Made by a program: the position numbers and the translations under genes. From assembly GCA_014859615.1 (NCBI GenBank), contig JACUTX010000063.1:1-11522 (forward strand): 11,522 nt of DNA, given 5' to 3'. This stretch comes from Desulfuromonadales bacterium (GTDB taxonomy: Bacteria; Desulfobacterota; Desulfuromonadia; Desulfuromonadales; UBA2294). The notes beneath the pieces are model-generated. The model was not told the origin of the DNA, ran no database searches, and saw only the letters and a list, made by a program, of their open reading frames with translations. Shown one piece after another: positions 1 through 6,218 of this stretch (the first letter of the stretch is position 1; each line of letters opens with the position of its first letter).

Positions 1-765
1 GAGGCCTATAGCAAAGGGGTTGTCAGCAGCGCTTCGCTGCTGGCCAACGGCCCCTCCTTTGAGTCGGCCGTCAAGCAGGTCCGGCTGTCGGGTCTTTCGA
101 TCGGCGTGCATCTTAACCTCTCAGAAGGGGAGTCGCTGACCGGTTTGATTGCGGGACTGACCGATTCAGATGGACGATTCCCGGGAAAAGCCGCGAGTCG
201 AAGCTGTTTTCTCTCCGGCAATATCGATGTTGCCGCCGTACAGAGGGAGCTTTTTGCCCAGATCGAAAAAGTCAGAAACGCAGGGCTGCAACCCGATCAC
301 CTCGATACCCACCAGCACAGTGCACTTTTTCCGCAGATCACTACACCATTAATTACGGTCGCCACAGAAGCGGGGATTCAAAAAATGCGCCTTTCACAAC
401 CGGCACAATTTGATTCTGCATGCAGCGCTTCACCCCTCGAAGACGAGCTCTCTTTATATCGACAGCTCGCTCCCGCTATGAACAAAAAATTTCACGCTGC
501 CAGAATCGTAACCCCGGACGGACTGCTCGGGATGCCGCTGCTCAACCGTCTCAACGACCAGCGTTTAAGGCGATTGCTGACCAGCTTGCCGGATGGCGTT
601 TGGGAACTGATGGTGCATCCCGGTTACTTCGACCCTCTGAATAATTTTTCTTCCCCTGCAAGAGAAAGAGAGCTGACGGCCCTCACGTCTGGATCGATTC
701 GCGATTTGCTAAAACATCGCGGGATCAGATTAATCAATTTTTCGGATCTGCCATGCGCCTGTTGA
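1..765 (+). CDS. YdjC/ChbG-family carbohydrate deacetylase, 5' partial
   Basis: The frame is open from the first base and gives 254 residues before TGA. The start lies outside the window. The first visible residues (EAYSKGVVSSASLLANGPSF) match the part of YdjC proteins about 20 residues in, so only the N-terminal strand with the metal-binding DD pair is missing. Visible landmarks are GVHLNL (residues 35-40, containing a conserved histidine), DHLDTHQH (99-106, the metal-binding histidine region) and MVHPGY (204-209), all typical of the family. YdjC proteins are metal-dependent deacetylases that remove acetyl groups from N-acetylated sugars; HpnK and ChbG are relatives. After HQH this protein has SALFP, where many relatives have a further histidine two residues on. 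The 3' end overlaps the downstream glycosyltransferase by 13 bases, so the two are probably translated together. The family is secure; the substrate is unknown. Confidence 0.9.
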   Translation, partial: EAYSKGVVSSASLLANGPSFESAVKQVRLSGLSIGVHLNLSEGESLTGLIAGLTDSDGRFPGKAASRSCFLSGNIDVAAVQRELFAQIEKVRNAGLQPDHLDTHQHSALFPQITTPLITVATEAGIQKMRLSQPAQFDSACSASPLEDELSLYRQLAPAMNKKFHAARIVTPDGLLGMPLLNRLNDQRLRRLLTSLPDGVWELMVHPGYFDPLNNFSSPARERELTALTSGSIRDLLKHRGIRLINFSDLPCAC

Positions 766-1751
766 TTGTCCTCCCTAAACAACAAGAGGCGACCGGCAAT
801 TTTGTCACGGCCCGGCGGCTCAGGTCCGGCCTGCAGAGACTCGGACTGACCGTCTCTCTTTGCGCCATCGATCTGTCTGAGTCCGCAATCCTCACCTCGA
901 CAATCGACCGTTTTCATCCCGACCAGCTGCTGCTCCTTCATGCCTGGCGAAGCGGGAAACCGTGGCTCGACTCCCGCCGTACGGTCACCTGTCCGGCAAC
1001 GGTTCTTTTGACCGGCACCGACATCAATCAGGGGCTCGACAACCCGGAGCAAAACGGGGTGATTCAGACCGTGTTGCAGCAAGCCGCAGCGATTGTCAGC
1101 CAGAACCCGATTACCGTCAACACACTGCGCGCTGGGTCGTCCCCCTGGATCGAGCGTTTGCACTACATCCCGGCCGGAGTGCTGCTCGGTCAATCTGCTT
1201 ACCCTTTACGCCAAAGACACCAGATCCCGCAACAGTGCCGTCTTTTTCTGCACCCGGCCGGGATCAGGCCGGTCAAGGCGAACCTCGAACTTCTTTTACT
1301 CTGTGACGAAATCGCACAGCAGAACCCGGACTTTCGCCTCGCTTTTTGTGGACCAAATCTTGATATCGATTATTTCAAAAAATTCCGCGCGGCTCTCGAC
1401 CAGAGACCCTGGGCGCACTACCTCGGCAGCATACCGCCGGATGCCATGCCGAGTGCTCTGGCTGAAGCCGACCTGATCCTCAATCACTCCCGCAGCGAGG
1501 GGGTCTCCAATGCTTTGCTCGAAGCAGTTGCTGTCGGCCGTCCGATTCTCGCCCGCAATATACCCGGCAACGCAGCGATTCTGACGACGGATGAACTCTA
1601 CAGCTCGGATCAGGAATTTATCGACCGGGCTCGGCGGTTTCTCCTGGCACCAACGCTAAGAGCCCAAGCTCCTGCGACCCGGCGCCAAACATTTTCGGCC
1701 GTAAACGAGGCAGAGCAATTTGCCGCACTTTTCTACGCCCTCACCCCCTGA
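753..1751 (+). CDS. GT4-type (GT-B fold) glycosyltransferase, GLT1D1/SenB-like
   Basis: This 332-residue protein starts at ATG inside the end of the deacetylase gene. No good Shine-Dalgarno is visible, so translational coupling is likely. The N-terminal Rossmann half has TGNFVTARRL (residues 14-23), LLHAWRSG (61-68) and LLTGTDIN (85-92). The C-terminal half has AGIRPVK (169-175, the donor-site loop of GT4 enzymes) and SEGVSNALLEA (248-258), which contains the family's E-x7-E pair (E249, E257), then ILARNIPGNAA (265-275). From memory this set matches GLT1D1-type transferases and, more distantly, SenB, the selenosugar synthase of selenoneine synthesis. No signal peptide or membrane segment is seen, so it should be cytosolic, using a nucleotide-sugar donor. 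With the deacetylase it resembles HpnI/HpnK, BshA/BshB and MshA/MshB logic, but donor and acceptor cannot be read from sequence. Confidence 0.85.
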   Translation: MRLLIVLPKQQEATGNFVTARRLRSGLQRLGLTVSLCAIDLSESAILTSTIDRFHPDQLLLLHAWRSGKPWLDSRRTVTCPATVLLTGTDINQGLDNPEQNGVIQTVLQQAAAIVSQNPITVNTLRAGSSPWIERLHYIPAGVLLGQSAYPLRQRHQIPQQCRLFLHPAGIRPVKANLELLLLCDEIAQQNPDFRLAFCGPNLDIDYFKKFRAALDQRPWAHYLGSIPPDAMPSALAEADLILNHSRSEGVSNALLEAVAVGRPILARNIPGNAAILTTDELYSSDQEFIDRARRFLLAPTLRAQAPATRRQTFSAVNEAEQFAALFYALTP

Positions 1752-1803
1752 CTACCTGCTGTCAGCAACAGTGGGGAACCAAAGCAAAAAACTCTTTTTC
1801 AAA

Positions 1804-1819
1804 AACGGTAACAACCGTT
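1804..1819. repeat. Inverted repeat upstream of larB
   Basis: The arms AACGGT and ACCGTT form a perfect 6-bp dyad around AACA. No T-run follows on the + strand, so it is not a forward terminator. On the - strand the hairpin is followed by TTTT, but no - strand gene is present to need a terminator. A regulator site for the lar block is possible but unproven. Confidence 0.4.
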
Positions 1820-1900
1820 GAGATTTGCCGGAACTTGTCTTTTCAAGAGGACAAAATACTGATAGGCTACATCCACTCGCAATGACGTTGTCACAACAAA

Positions 1901-1905
1901 AAGGA
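1901..1905 (+). promoter_or_regulatory. Shine-Dalgarno of larB
   Basis: AAGGA lies 10 bases upstream of a GTG codon at 1916. This supports GTG as the larB start. Confidence 0.7.
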
Positions 1906-1915
1906 TTTTAGCCGC

Positions 1916-2668
1916 GTGAATCGACAGCAATTAACCGAACTCCTCGAAAAACTCCAGCGAGGCGAGATCGACATCGATGCCGCTTTGCAGAAGTTGCGTG
2001 ACCTGCCGTTTGAGGATATCGGAATAGCGCAGCTCGATCATCACCGCGAACTGCGCCAGGGGCTCCCCGAAGTTATCTTTGGTGAGGGAAAATCGACCCG
2101 GCAGCTGCAGACAATTATCGACCGGATGCAGCATAAACAACTCAACATTCTGGTGACCCGTCTCTCGGCTGAGAAAGCCGCAGAGTTGTCGATCCCTTTC
2201 CCCGATGCCGGGTATGACCAGGAAGCACGCACCCTGATCCTGCAGCACCAGCCGGTGAGAATGACCGGACGCGGTAAAATACTGATCGTCTGTGCCGGCA
2301 CGTCTGACATCCCGGTGGCACGTGAAGCGGCCGTAACCGCCCGTTTTTTCGGCAACGAAGTTGAAGAGATTAACGATATCGGCGTTGCGGGGCTCCACCG
2401 CCTGCTCGCCCGGACCGACAGCCTGCATGATGCGGCTGTAATTATTGTTGTGGCCGGGATGGAAGGGGCGCTCCCTTCGGTGGTCGGCGGACTGGTCGCC
2501 GTACCGGTCATCGCTGTGCCGACCTCCATCGGCTACGGCGCGGCCTTTGGCGGCATCGCCGCTCTGCTCGGCATGCTCAACTCCTGTGCCGGCGGCGTGA
2601 CCGTCGTCAACATCGACAACGGTTTCGGGGCCGCCTTTGCCGCCACCCGCATCAACCGCTCCGGGTGA
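1916..2668 (+). CDS. larB: LarB, pyridinium-3,5-biscarboxylate mononucleotide synthase
   Basis: LarB carries out the first step of nickel-pincer nucleotide (NPN) cofactor synthesis. It carboxylates the pyridinium ring of nicotinic acid adenine dinucleotide (NaAD) and releases AMP, giving pyridinium-3,5-biscarboxylic acid mononucleotide. The protein has 250 residues, a normal family length. The N-terminal 100 residues are a LarB-specific helical part. From about 120 on there is a PurE-like domain: KILIVCAGTSDIPVA (121-135), VAGMEGALPSVVGGL (179-193), PTSIGYGAAFGG (202-213) and SCAGGVTVVNIDNG (223-236). Cys224 sits in the position of the cysteine known to attack the NaAD ring in characterised LarB. 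GTG is the start, supported by AAGGA 10 bases upstream. The stop overlaps the larC start region, and larC follows directly. The call is firm. Confidence 0.95.
   Translation: MNRQQLTELLEKLQRGEIDIDAALQKLRDLPFEDIGIAQLDHHRELRQGLPEVIFGEGKSTRQLQTIIDRMQHKQLNILVTRLSAEKAAELSIPFPDAGYDQEARTLILQHQPVRMTGRGKILIVCAGTSDIPVAREAAVTARFFGNEVEEINDIGVAGLHRLLARTDSLHDAAVIIVVAGMEGALPSVVGGLVAVPVIAVPTSIGYGAAFGGIAALLGMLNSCAGGVTVVNIDNGFGAAFAATRINRSG
2663..2668 (+). promoter_or_regulatory. Shine-Dalgarno deciding the larC start
   Basis: GGGTGA covers the larB stop and sits 5 bases before ATG 2674. It would leave no ribosome site for the in-frame GTG at 2665, so ATG 2674 is preferred. Confidence 0.5.
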
Positions 2669-2673
2669 CCTGC

Positions 2674-3861
2674 ATGAAGACCTTGTATCTCGACGCCTTT
2701 TCCGGTATTTCCGGTGACATGTTCCTCGGCCTGATGTTCGATCTCGGGGTCGAAAAACGGGCGGTTTGCAGCGCACTCGGCAAGCTCGATCTGGATGGAT
2801 ACAGTCTGGACGTCCGCCGGGAAAAACGGTGCGGCCTCGCCGGAGCGTTTGTCGATATCACAATTGATGCGGCGCAACCTTTTCGCACCTGGCTTGAAAT
2901 CGACGCTCTGATTGCCGCCTCCGGGTTGGCAGAAAAGGACCGTACGCTGGCGCGCCGCATCTTTCGCCGGCTCGGTGAAGCCGAAGCAAAAATCCATGCC
3001 GTCGAACTCGAATCTGTGCATTTTCACGAAGTCGGCGCAGTCGATTCAATTCTCGATATTGTCGGTGCAGCGATCGCCCTGAATCGGCTTGGCATCGATC
3101 AGGTCCTCTGTTCTCCCCTCCCGATCGGCCTCGGTACGGTTCAGACCGAACACGGCGTCTATCCGCTCCCGGCCCCGGCGACCCTCGAAGTTTTGCGAGG
3201 TTGCCCGACCTTTCCTGATGCCTCAGGTCTGGAGCTGGTGACGCCGACCGGGGCCGTCATCGCCGCCGTCGTTGCGACCTTTGCTCCGCTCCCGGCGATG
3301 ACGATAGAAACGATCGGCTACGGACTCGGTCGCCGGAACAGGCAGGATCGTCCCAACGTTCTGCGCGGCATCATCGGCGAAGTCACAACCAGCGGTGCCG
3401 ATGCTGACAGAGTGAGCGTTCTTGAGACCCACCTCGATGATTGCAACCCGGAGTGGCTCGGCGCGCTCATGGAGCAGCTGCTGCACCAGGGGGCTCTCGA
3501 TGTCGCTTACGCACCGCTGCAGATGAAGAAAAACCGCCCCGGCATCCGCGTCACCGTGATCAGCAAAATTGAGACGGCAGAAACGCTGGAAAAACTGCTG
3601 CTGCGGCACAGCAGCGCCATCGGCGTCCGCCGCTACGAAACCAGCCGCCGCAAGCTGCAACGCGAAAACAAGGAGGTGACAACCCCCTTCGGCCCGGCGA
3701 TGGTTAAATGTCTTTACGATGGGCAGGAGCTGATCCGGGTCACTCCCGAATTTTCAAGCTGCCACGAACTGGCACAGAGGAACAGCCGGCCGCTGCCGGA
3801 AATCTACCGCCTGGTGGAACGAAGTGCCGACACTCTGTTCAAGAATGAGGAAGAGAGATAA
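2674..3861 (+). CDS. larC: LarC, nickel insertion enzyme for the NPN cofactor
   Basis: LarC (formerly DUF111) is the CTP-dependent cyclometallase that inserts nickel into pyridinium-3,5-bisthiocarboxylate mononucleotide, the last step of NPN cofactor synthesis. The protein has 395 residues from ATG 2674. An in-frame GTG at 2665 would add three residues (MTC) but lacks a ribosome site. The N-terminus MKTLYLDAFSGISGDM is the family signature, and VHFHEVGAVDSILD (115-128) carries the conserved histidines. The C-terminal half (from about 230) covers the LarC2 region with THLDDCNPEW and QMKKNRPG. It is one continuous frame, unlike Lactiplantibacillus plantarum, where a programmed frameshift joins LarC1 and LarC2. 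The histidine-rich loop found after about residue 65 in many LarC proteins is absent; QPFRTWLEIDALI occupies that place. pgpA begins one base after the stop. Confidence 0.95.
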   Translation: MKTLYLDAFSGISGDMFLGLMFDLGVEKRAVCSALGKLDLDGYSLDVRREKRCGLAGAFVDITIDAAQPFRTWLEIDALIAASGLAEKDRTLARRIFRRLGEAEAKIHAVELESVHFHEVGAVDSILDIVGAAIALNRLGIDQVLCSPLPIGLGTVQTEHGVYPLPAPATLEVLRGCPTFPDASGLELVTPTGAVIAAVVATFAPLPAMTIETIGYGLGRRNRQDRPNVLRGIIGEVTTSGADADRVSVLETHLDDCNPEWLGALMEQLLHQGALDVAYAPLQMKKNRPGIRVTVISKIETAETLEKLLLRHSSAIGVRRYETSRRKLQRENKEVTTPFGPAMVKCLYDGQELIRVTPEFSSCHELAQRNSRPLPEIYRLVERSADTLFKNEEER

Positions 3862-3862
3862 C

Positions 3863-4336
3863 ATGCGTCGTCTGATTCTGTTCTTTTCCAGCAACGCCGG
3901 ACTCGGCTATGCGCCGGTCGCTCCCGGCACCTTCGGCACGCTGGCCGGACTGCTCTTTTTCTGGCTGCTGGCGCCGTTGCCGGTCTGGCTTTACAGCATC
4001 ACCTGGTTCGCCCTGTTCGTCTTCTCCTGCTGGGTCTCTCATGCCGCGGGGAAGATCTATAACGTCGTTGATGACGGTCGAATCGTTATCGACGAGCTGG
4101 TCGGCTATCTGGTCACTGTCGCCTTTTTGCCGTTCAGCTGGACCACCGCCCTCCTCGGTTTTTTCTGTTTCCGTTTTTTCGATATTCTCAAGCCACCACC
4201 CGCCTCCTGGTGTGATCAGAGAATCAAGAACGGCTTCGGCGTGGTCCTCGATGATGTCGTCGCCGGCCTCTATGCAGCGCTCACTTTGCGGCTGCTGCTG
4301 ACTTATCTGATCCCCTGGCTGGAGGCGCAGCTGTGA
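3863..4336 (+). CDS. pgpA: Phosphatidylglycerophosphatase A
   Basis: PgpA dephosphorylates phosphatidylglycerophosphate to phosphatidylglycerol at the inner membrane. The protein has 157 residues, the normal length. Family motifs are GYAPVAPGTFGTLAG (15-29), DDGRIVIDELVG (70-81), CFRFFDILKPPP (102-113) and GFGVVLDDVVAG (124-135), which include the acidic residues expected to bind Mg2+. Hydrophobic segments at about 25-58, 82-102 and 132-150 fit a small integral membrane protein. The ATG at 3863 is chosen because SNAGLGYAPVAPG then lies at the usual distance from the N-terminus and AGGAAG lies about 9 bases upstream. An earlier in-frame ATG at 3824 would overlap larC and add non-conserved residues. 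One base separates it from larC, and its stop overlaps the cinA start (GTGA), so it is part of the same transcript. Confidence 0.95.
   Translation: MRRLILFFSSNAGLGYAPVAPGTFGTLAGLLFFWLLAPLPVWLYSITWFALFVFSCWVSHAAGKIYNVVDDGRIVIDELVGYLVTVAFLPFSWTTALLGFFCFRFFDILKPPPASWCDQRIKNGFGVVLDDVVAGLYAALTLRLLLTYLIPWLEAQL
4321..4325 (+). promoter_or_regulatory. Shine-Dalgarno of cinA
   Basis: A perfect GGAGG inside the last codons of pgpA lies 7 bases before GTG 4333. It fixes GTG as the cinA start and indicates coupled translation. Confidence 0.7.
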
Positions 4337-5565
4337 GCCCGTCGGTCGGTCTGTTGACCATCGGCGACGAACTGCTCAACGGCAGTCTGACCGACACCAA
4401 CAGCAGCGTCATTGCGCAGCGTCTGGCTGAGATCGGTCTCACCGTCCAGGAAATACGTACCCTCCCCGATGCGATTTTGGCTATCGCGGACGGCATCAGA
4501 CAGATGACGCAAGCCTATGATGTCGTGATTATGACCGGCGGCCTCGGCTCAACCATCGACGATCTCACCGTCGCCGCCGTCGCCCGCGCATTTGACCGTC
4601 AAAATCGCCCGAATGCGGCCGCTCTGCAGCTGATCGAAGAGTACGGCCGAAAAAGAGGACAACCGCCGCACCCGCGTGACCTGAAATCGGCAAATTTTCC
4701 AGACGGAGCGACCCCTTTGCGCAACCCTTGCGGCACAGCGCCCGGTCTCTATTTCTCAACCGATACCATTGAACTGTTCGCCCTGCCGGGGGTTCCAACA
4801 GAGATGCTCGCCATCCTCGACGAATCGATTCTGCCGTTTTTACAGCAGCGTTTTACTCTCACCCGGCTCGAACCGGAGCGGATCGTGACGCTCCTTGGCA
4901 TCGCTGAGCCCCAAGTCGAAAAGGAGTTGGAGCAGCTCCTTTTGCCACCGGAGGTTGCCATCGCCTTCGGCGTTACCTTTCCGTTTGTTCAACTCAAACT
5001 CCGTGCTCAAGGTGCAGCAGCGGCGGAGCGCCTTGAGCAGGCGTGCAGCGTCGTTGCGGCTCACTTCAAGGAACAGGTTGTCGCGTCAGATCGACAAACG
5101 ATCGCCGAACAAACCGCTGCCCGGCTCACCCTTGCCGGGAAGACCCTCTCCCTGGCGGAATCATGCACCGGCGGCCTGATCAGCAAGCTGCTGACCGATG
5201 CTCCGGGAGCCTCGGACTTTTTCGAGCGGGGGGGTGTCACTTACGCCAACAGCGCCAAAGCCGACTGGCTCTCTGTCAGCCAGAAAATTCTCGATCAGGA
5301 CGGGGCCGTCAGTGCCGCTTGTGCCCGGGCGATGGCAGAAGGGATCCGGCTTGCGGCCAGAACCGATATCGGCCTCTCGGTCACCGGGATTGCGGGACCA
5401 GACGGTGGCAGCACCGAAAAGCCGGTCGGCACGGTCTTTATTGCCCTCGCCGATAAAAACGAAACCGTTGTGACAGAGCACCGGTTTTCCGGTACGCGCC
5501 AGCAGGTTCGGATGCGAGCGGCCTGTGCGGCCCTGGCGCTGATCCAGCGGCACCTCAGAGATTAA
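4333..5565 (+). CDS. cinA: CinA, NMN deamidase / pyrophosphatase two-domain protein
   Basis: This 410-residue protein has the full two-domain CinA layout. The N-terminal MoaB/MogA-like domain (about 1-170, COG1058) has LLTIGDELLNG (7-17) and MTGGLGSTIDD (67-77); in characterised CinA this domain acts as an ADP-ribose pyrophosphatase. The usual GGLGPT motif reads GGLGST here, so serine replaces proline. The C-terminal PncC domain (about 255-410, COG1546) has SLAESCTGGL (273-282), VTYANSAK (302-309) and TGIAGPDGGS followed by KPVGTVF (351-369). It hydrolyses nicotinamide mononucleotide to nicotinate mononucleotide plus ammonia in pyridine nucleotide salvage. The gene was named for competence induction in streptococci, where it is co-transcribed with recA. 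Here it overlaps pgpA by four bases and precedes thpR and recA. The start is GTG with a perfect GGAGG site. Confidence 0.96.
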   Translation: MSPSVGLLTIGDELLNGSLTDTNSSVIAQRLAEIGLTVQEIRTLPDAILAIADGIRQMTQAYDVVIMTGGLGSTIDDLTVAAVARAFDRQNRPNAAALQLIEEYGRKRGQPPHPRDLKSANFPDGATPLRNPCGTAPGLYFSTDTIELFALPGVPTEMLAILDESILPFLQQRFTLTRLEPERIVTLLGIAEPQVEKELEQLLLPPEVAIAFGVTFPFVQLKLRAQGAAAAERLEQACSVVAAHFKEQVVASDRQTIAEQTAARLTLAGKTLSLAESCTGGLISKLLTDAPGASDFFERGGVTYANSAKADWLSVSQKILDQDGAVSAACARAMAEGIRLAARTDIGLSVTGIAGPDGGSTEKPVGTVFIALADKNETVVTEHRFSGTRQQVRMRAACAALALIQRHLRD

Positions 5566-5570
5566 GGCGT

Positions 5571-6164
5571 ATGGACGAAAGTGGAACCGAACCGGATGAA
5601 AGTCGACGGATCCGATCCTTTTTCGCAATCCCTTTTGCTGCGAAAACCTGCAACAGCATCGCAGACCTGCAGAAAGAGATTTCAGAAGAGCTGCCGGGAT
5701 TACAGTTGACGCCGCGCAACAATCTGCATCTGACCTTGCATTTTTTCGGCAACATCACTGAAGAGAACCTTGAAACAGCGGCCGAAATTGTGGTATCGGT
5801 AGGAAGTTTATTTATTCCATTCACCCTGACTTTAAACGAGCTCGGCGCATTCCCCTCGACTACCCGGCCCAGGATCGTCTGGCTCGGGACGGAATGCCCC
5901 CGACTCATGGAACTGCAGTACGCTCTGCAAACACGTTTGCAGGCTGCTCGCTTCCCGATTGAAGACCGGCCGTTCAAGCCCCATATCACGATTGGACGGA
6001 GCAAGCAGCAAAAAAGACATATTCTGTCACAACGTCAGAATAAGGTCGCCATCAACGTGCAGGTCGACAGACTGGTCCTCTACGAGAGTCGCCAGCAACC
6101 GGCCGGGGTTGAATATCGACCCCGCCAGACGGTCCGATTGGCGGAACCGGAAAAGCAGCGATAA
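5571..6164 (+). CDS. thpR: ThpR (LigT-like), RNA 2',3'-cyclic phosphodiesterase
   Basis: This is a 197-residue member of the 2H phosphoesterase superfamily. The two catalytic H-x-T-x motifs are present: HLTL at 53-56 (in NNLHLTLHFFG) and HITI at 138-141 (in KPHITIGR). ThpR opens 2',3'-cyclic phosphate ends of RNA to 2'-phosphates and can join tRNA halves by a 2'-5' bond in vitro. Its physiological role is not well settled. SFFAIPF (16-22) is the usual first strand, preceded here by a 15-residue charged leader that most relatives lack. ATG 5571 is the only plausible start, although AAGG is only 3 bases away, so initiation may depend on coupling with cinA, whose stop is 5 bases upstream. The 3' end of the gene contains a 21-bp palindrome and a possible recA promoter. 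Confidence 0.93.
   Translation: MDESGTEPDESRRIRSFFAIPFAAKTCNSIADLQKEISEELPGLQLTPRNNLHLTLHFFGNITEENLETAAEIVVSVGSLFIPFTLTLNELGAFPSTTRPRIVWLGTECPRLMELQYALQTRLQAARFPIEDRPFKPHITIGRSKQQKRHILSQRQNKVAINVQVDRLVLYESRQQPAGVEYRPRQTVRLAEPEKQR
6104..6124. repeat. 21-bp near-perfect palindrome upstream of recA
   Basis: The arms CGGGGTTGA and TCGACCCCG around ATA match at 8 of 9 positions. It lies in the end of thpR, about 95 bases before the recA start and 13 bases before the possible -35 box. It could be a repressor site such as LexA, but it fits none of the LexA boxes I know, and it is also coding sequence for a moderately conserved part of ThpR. Confidence 0.45.
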
Positions 6165-6165
6165 A
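6138..6165 (+). promoter_or_regulatory. Possible sigma-70 promoter of recA
   Basis: TTGGCG (6138-6143) and GATAAA (6160-6165) are 16 bases apart, each matching the consensus at 4 of 6 positions. They overlap the thpR stop. Transcription would begin near 6172, at the foot of a small hairpin (6171-6185). This is a by-eye call. Confidence 0.3.
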
Positions 6166-6170
6166 AATCA

Positions 6171-6185
6171 CGGGCAAAAAGCCCG
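6171..6185 (+). repeat. Small hairpin in the recA leader
   Basis: CGGGC and GCCCG form a perfect 5-bp stem around AAAAA in the 54-base thpR-recA gap. No T-run follows, so it is not an intrinsic terminator. It may cap the 5' end of a recA transcript. Confidence 0.4.
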
Positions 6186-6218
6186 CATCCATCCGGATTA
6201 TGGAAGGGAGTATTTTCA

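Larger units (their letters stand above)
1752..1915. other. Intergenic gap before larB
   Basis: This 164-bp AT-richer gap is the largest non-coding stretch in the window. It holds two short dyads (1804-1819 and 1887-1897) and the larB ribosome binding site. I find no convincing sigma-70 pair: TTGTCT at 1835 has only very weak -10 candidates downstream. I also find no rho-independent terminator for the glycosyltransferase gene, because neither dyad is followed by a T-run on the + strand. A promoter for the lar block would be expected here, but I cannot place it. Confidence 0.6.

Noticed and set aside
1..765. Naming the deacetylase hpnK or chbG
   Set aside because: The visible motifs define only the YdjC family; there are no hopanoid or chitobiose genes next to it and the N-terminus is missing.
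753..1751. Naming the glycosyltransferase senB
   Set aside because: Similarity is partial and from memory, and no selenoneine partner gene is in the window.
1804..1819. Rho-independent terminator after the glycosyltransferase gene
   Set aside because: The stem is short and no T-run follows it on the + strand.
2665..2676. GTG 2665 as the larC start
   Set aside because: It would add MTC before the conserved MKTLYLD start and has no ribosome site, whereas ATG 2674 has GGGTGA at 5 bases.
1931..2776. Long - strand open frame of 281 residues opposite larB and the larC start
   Set aside because: It is antisense to well-conserved LarB; its composition is rich in R, G and H as in a shadow frame, and no domain is recognisable.
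3824..3865. ATG 3824 as the pgpA start
   Set aside because: It would add 13 non-conserved residues overlapping larC; ATG 3863 gives the normal PgpA N-terminus.
6104..6218. Canonical LexA box before recA
   Set aside because: I searched by eye for CTG-N10-CAG, GAAC-N4-GTTC and GGTT-N2-C-N4-G-N3-ACC and found none; only the unexplained palindrome is reported.
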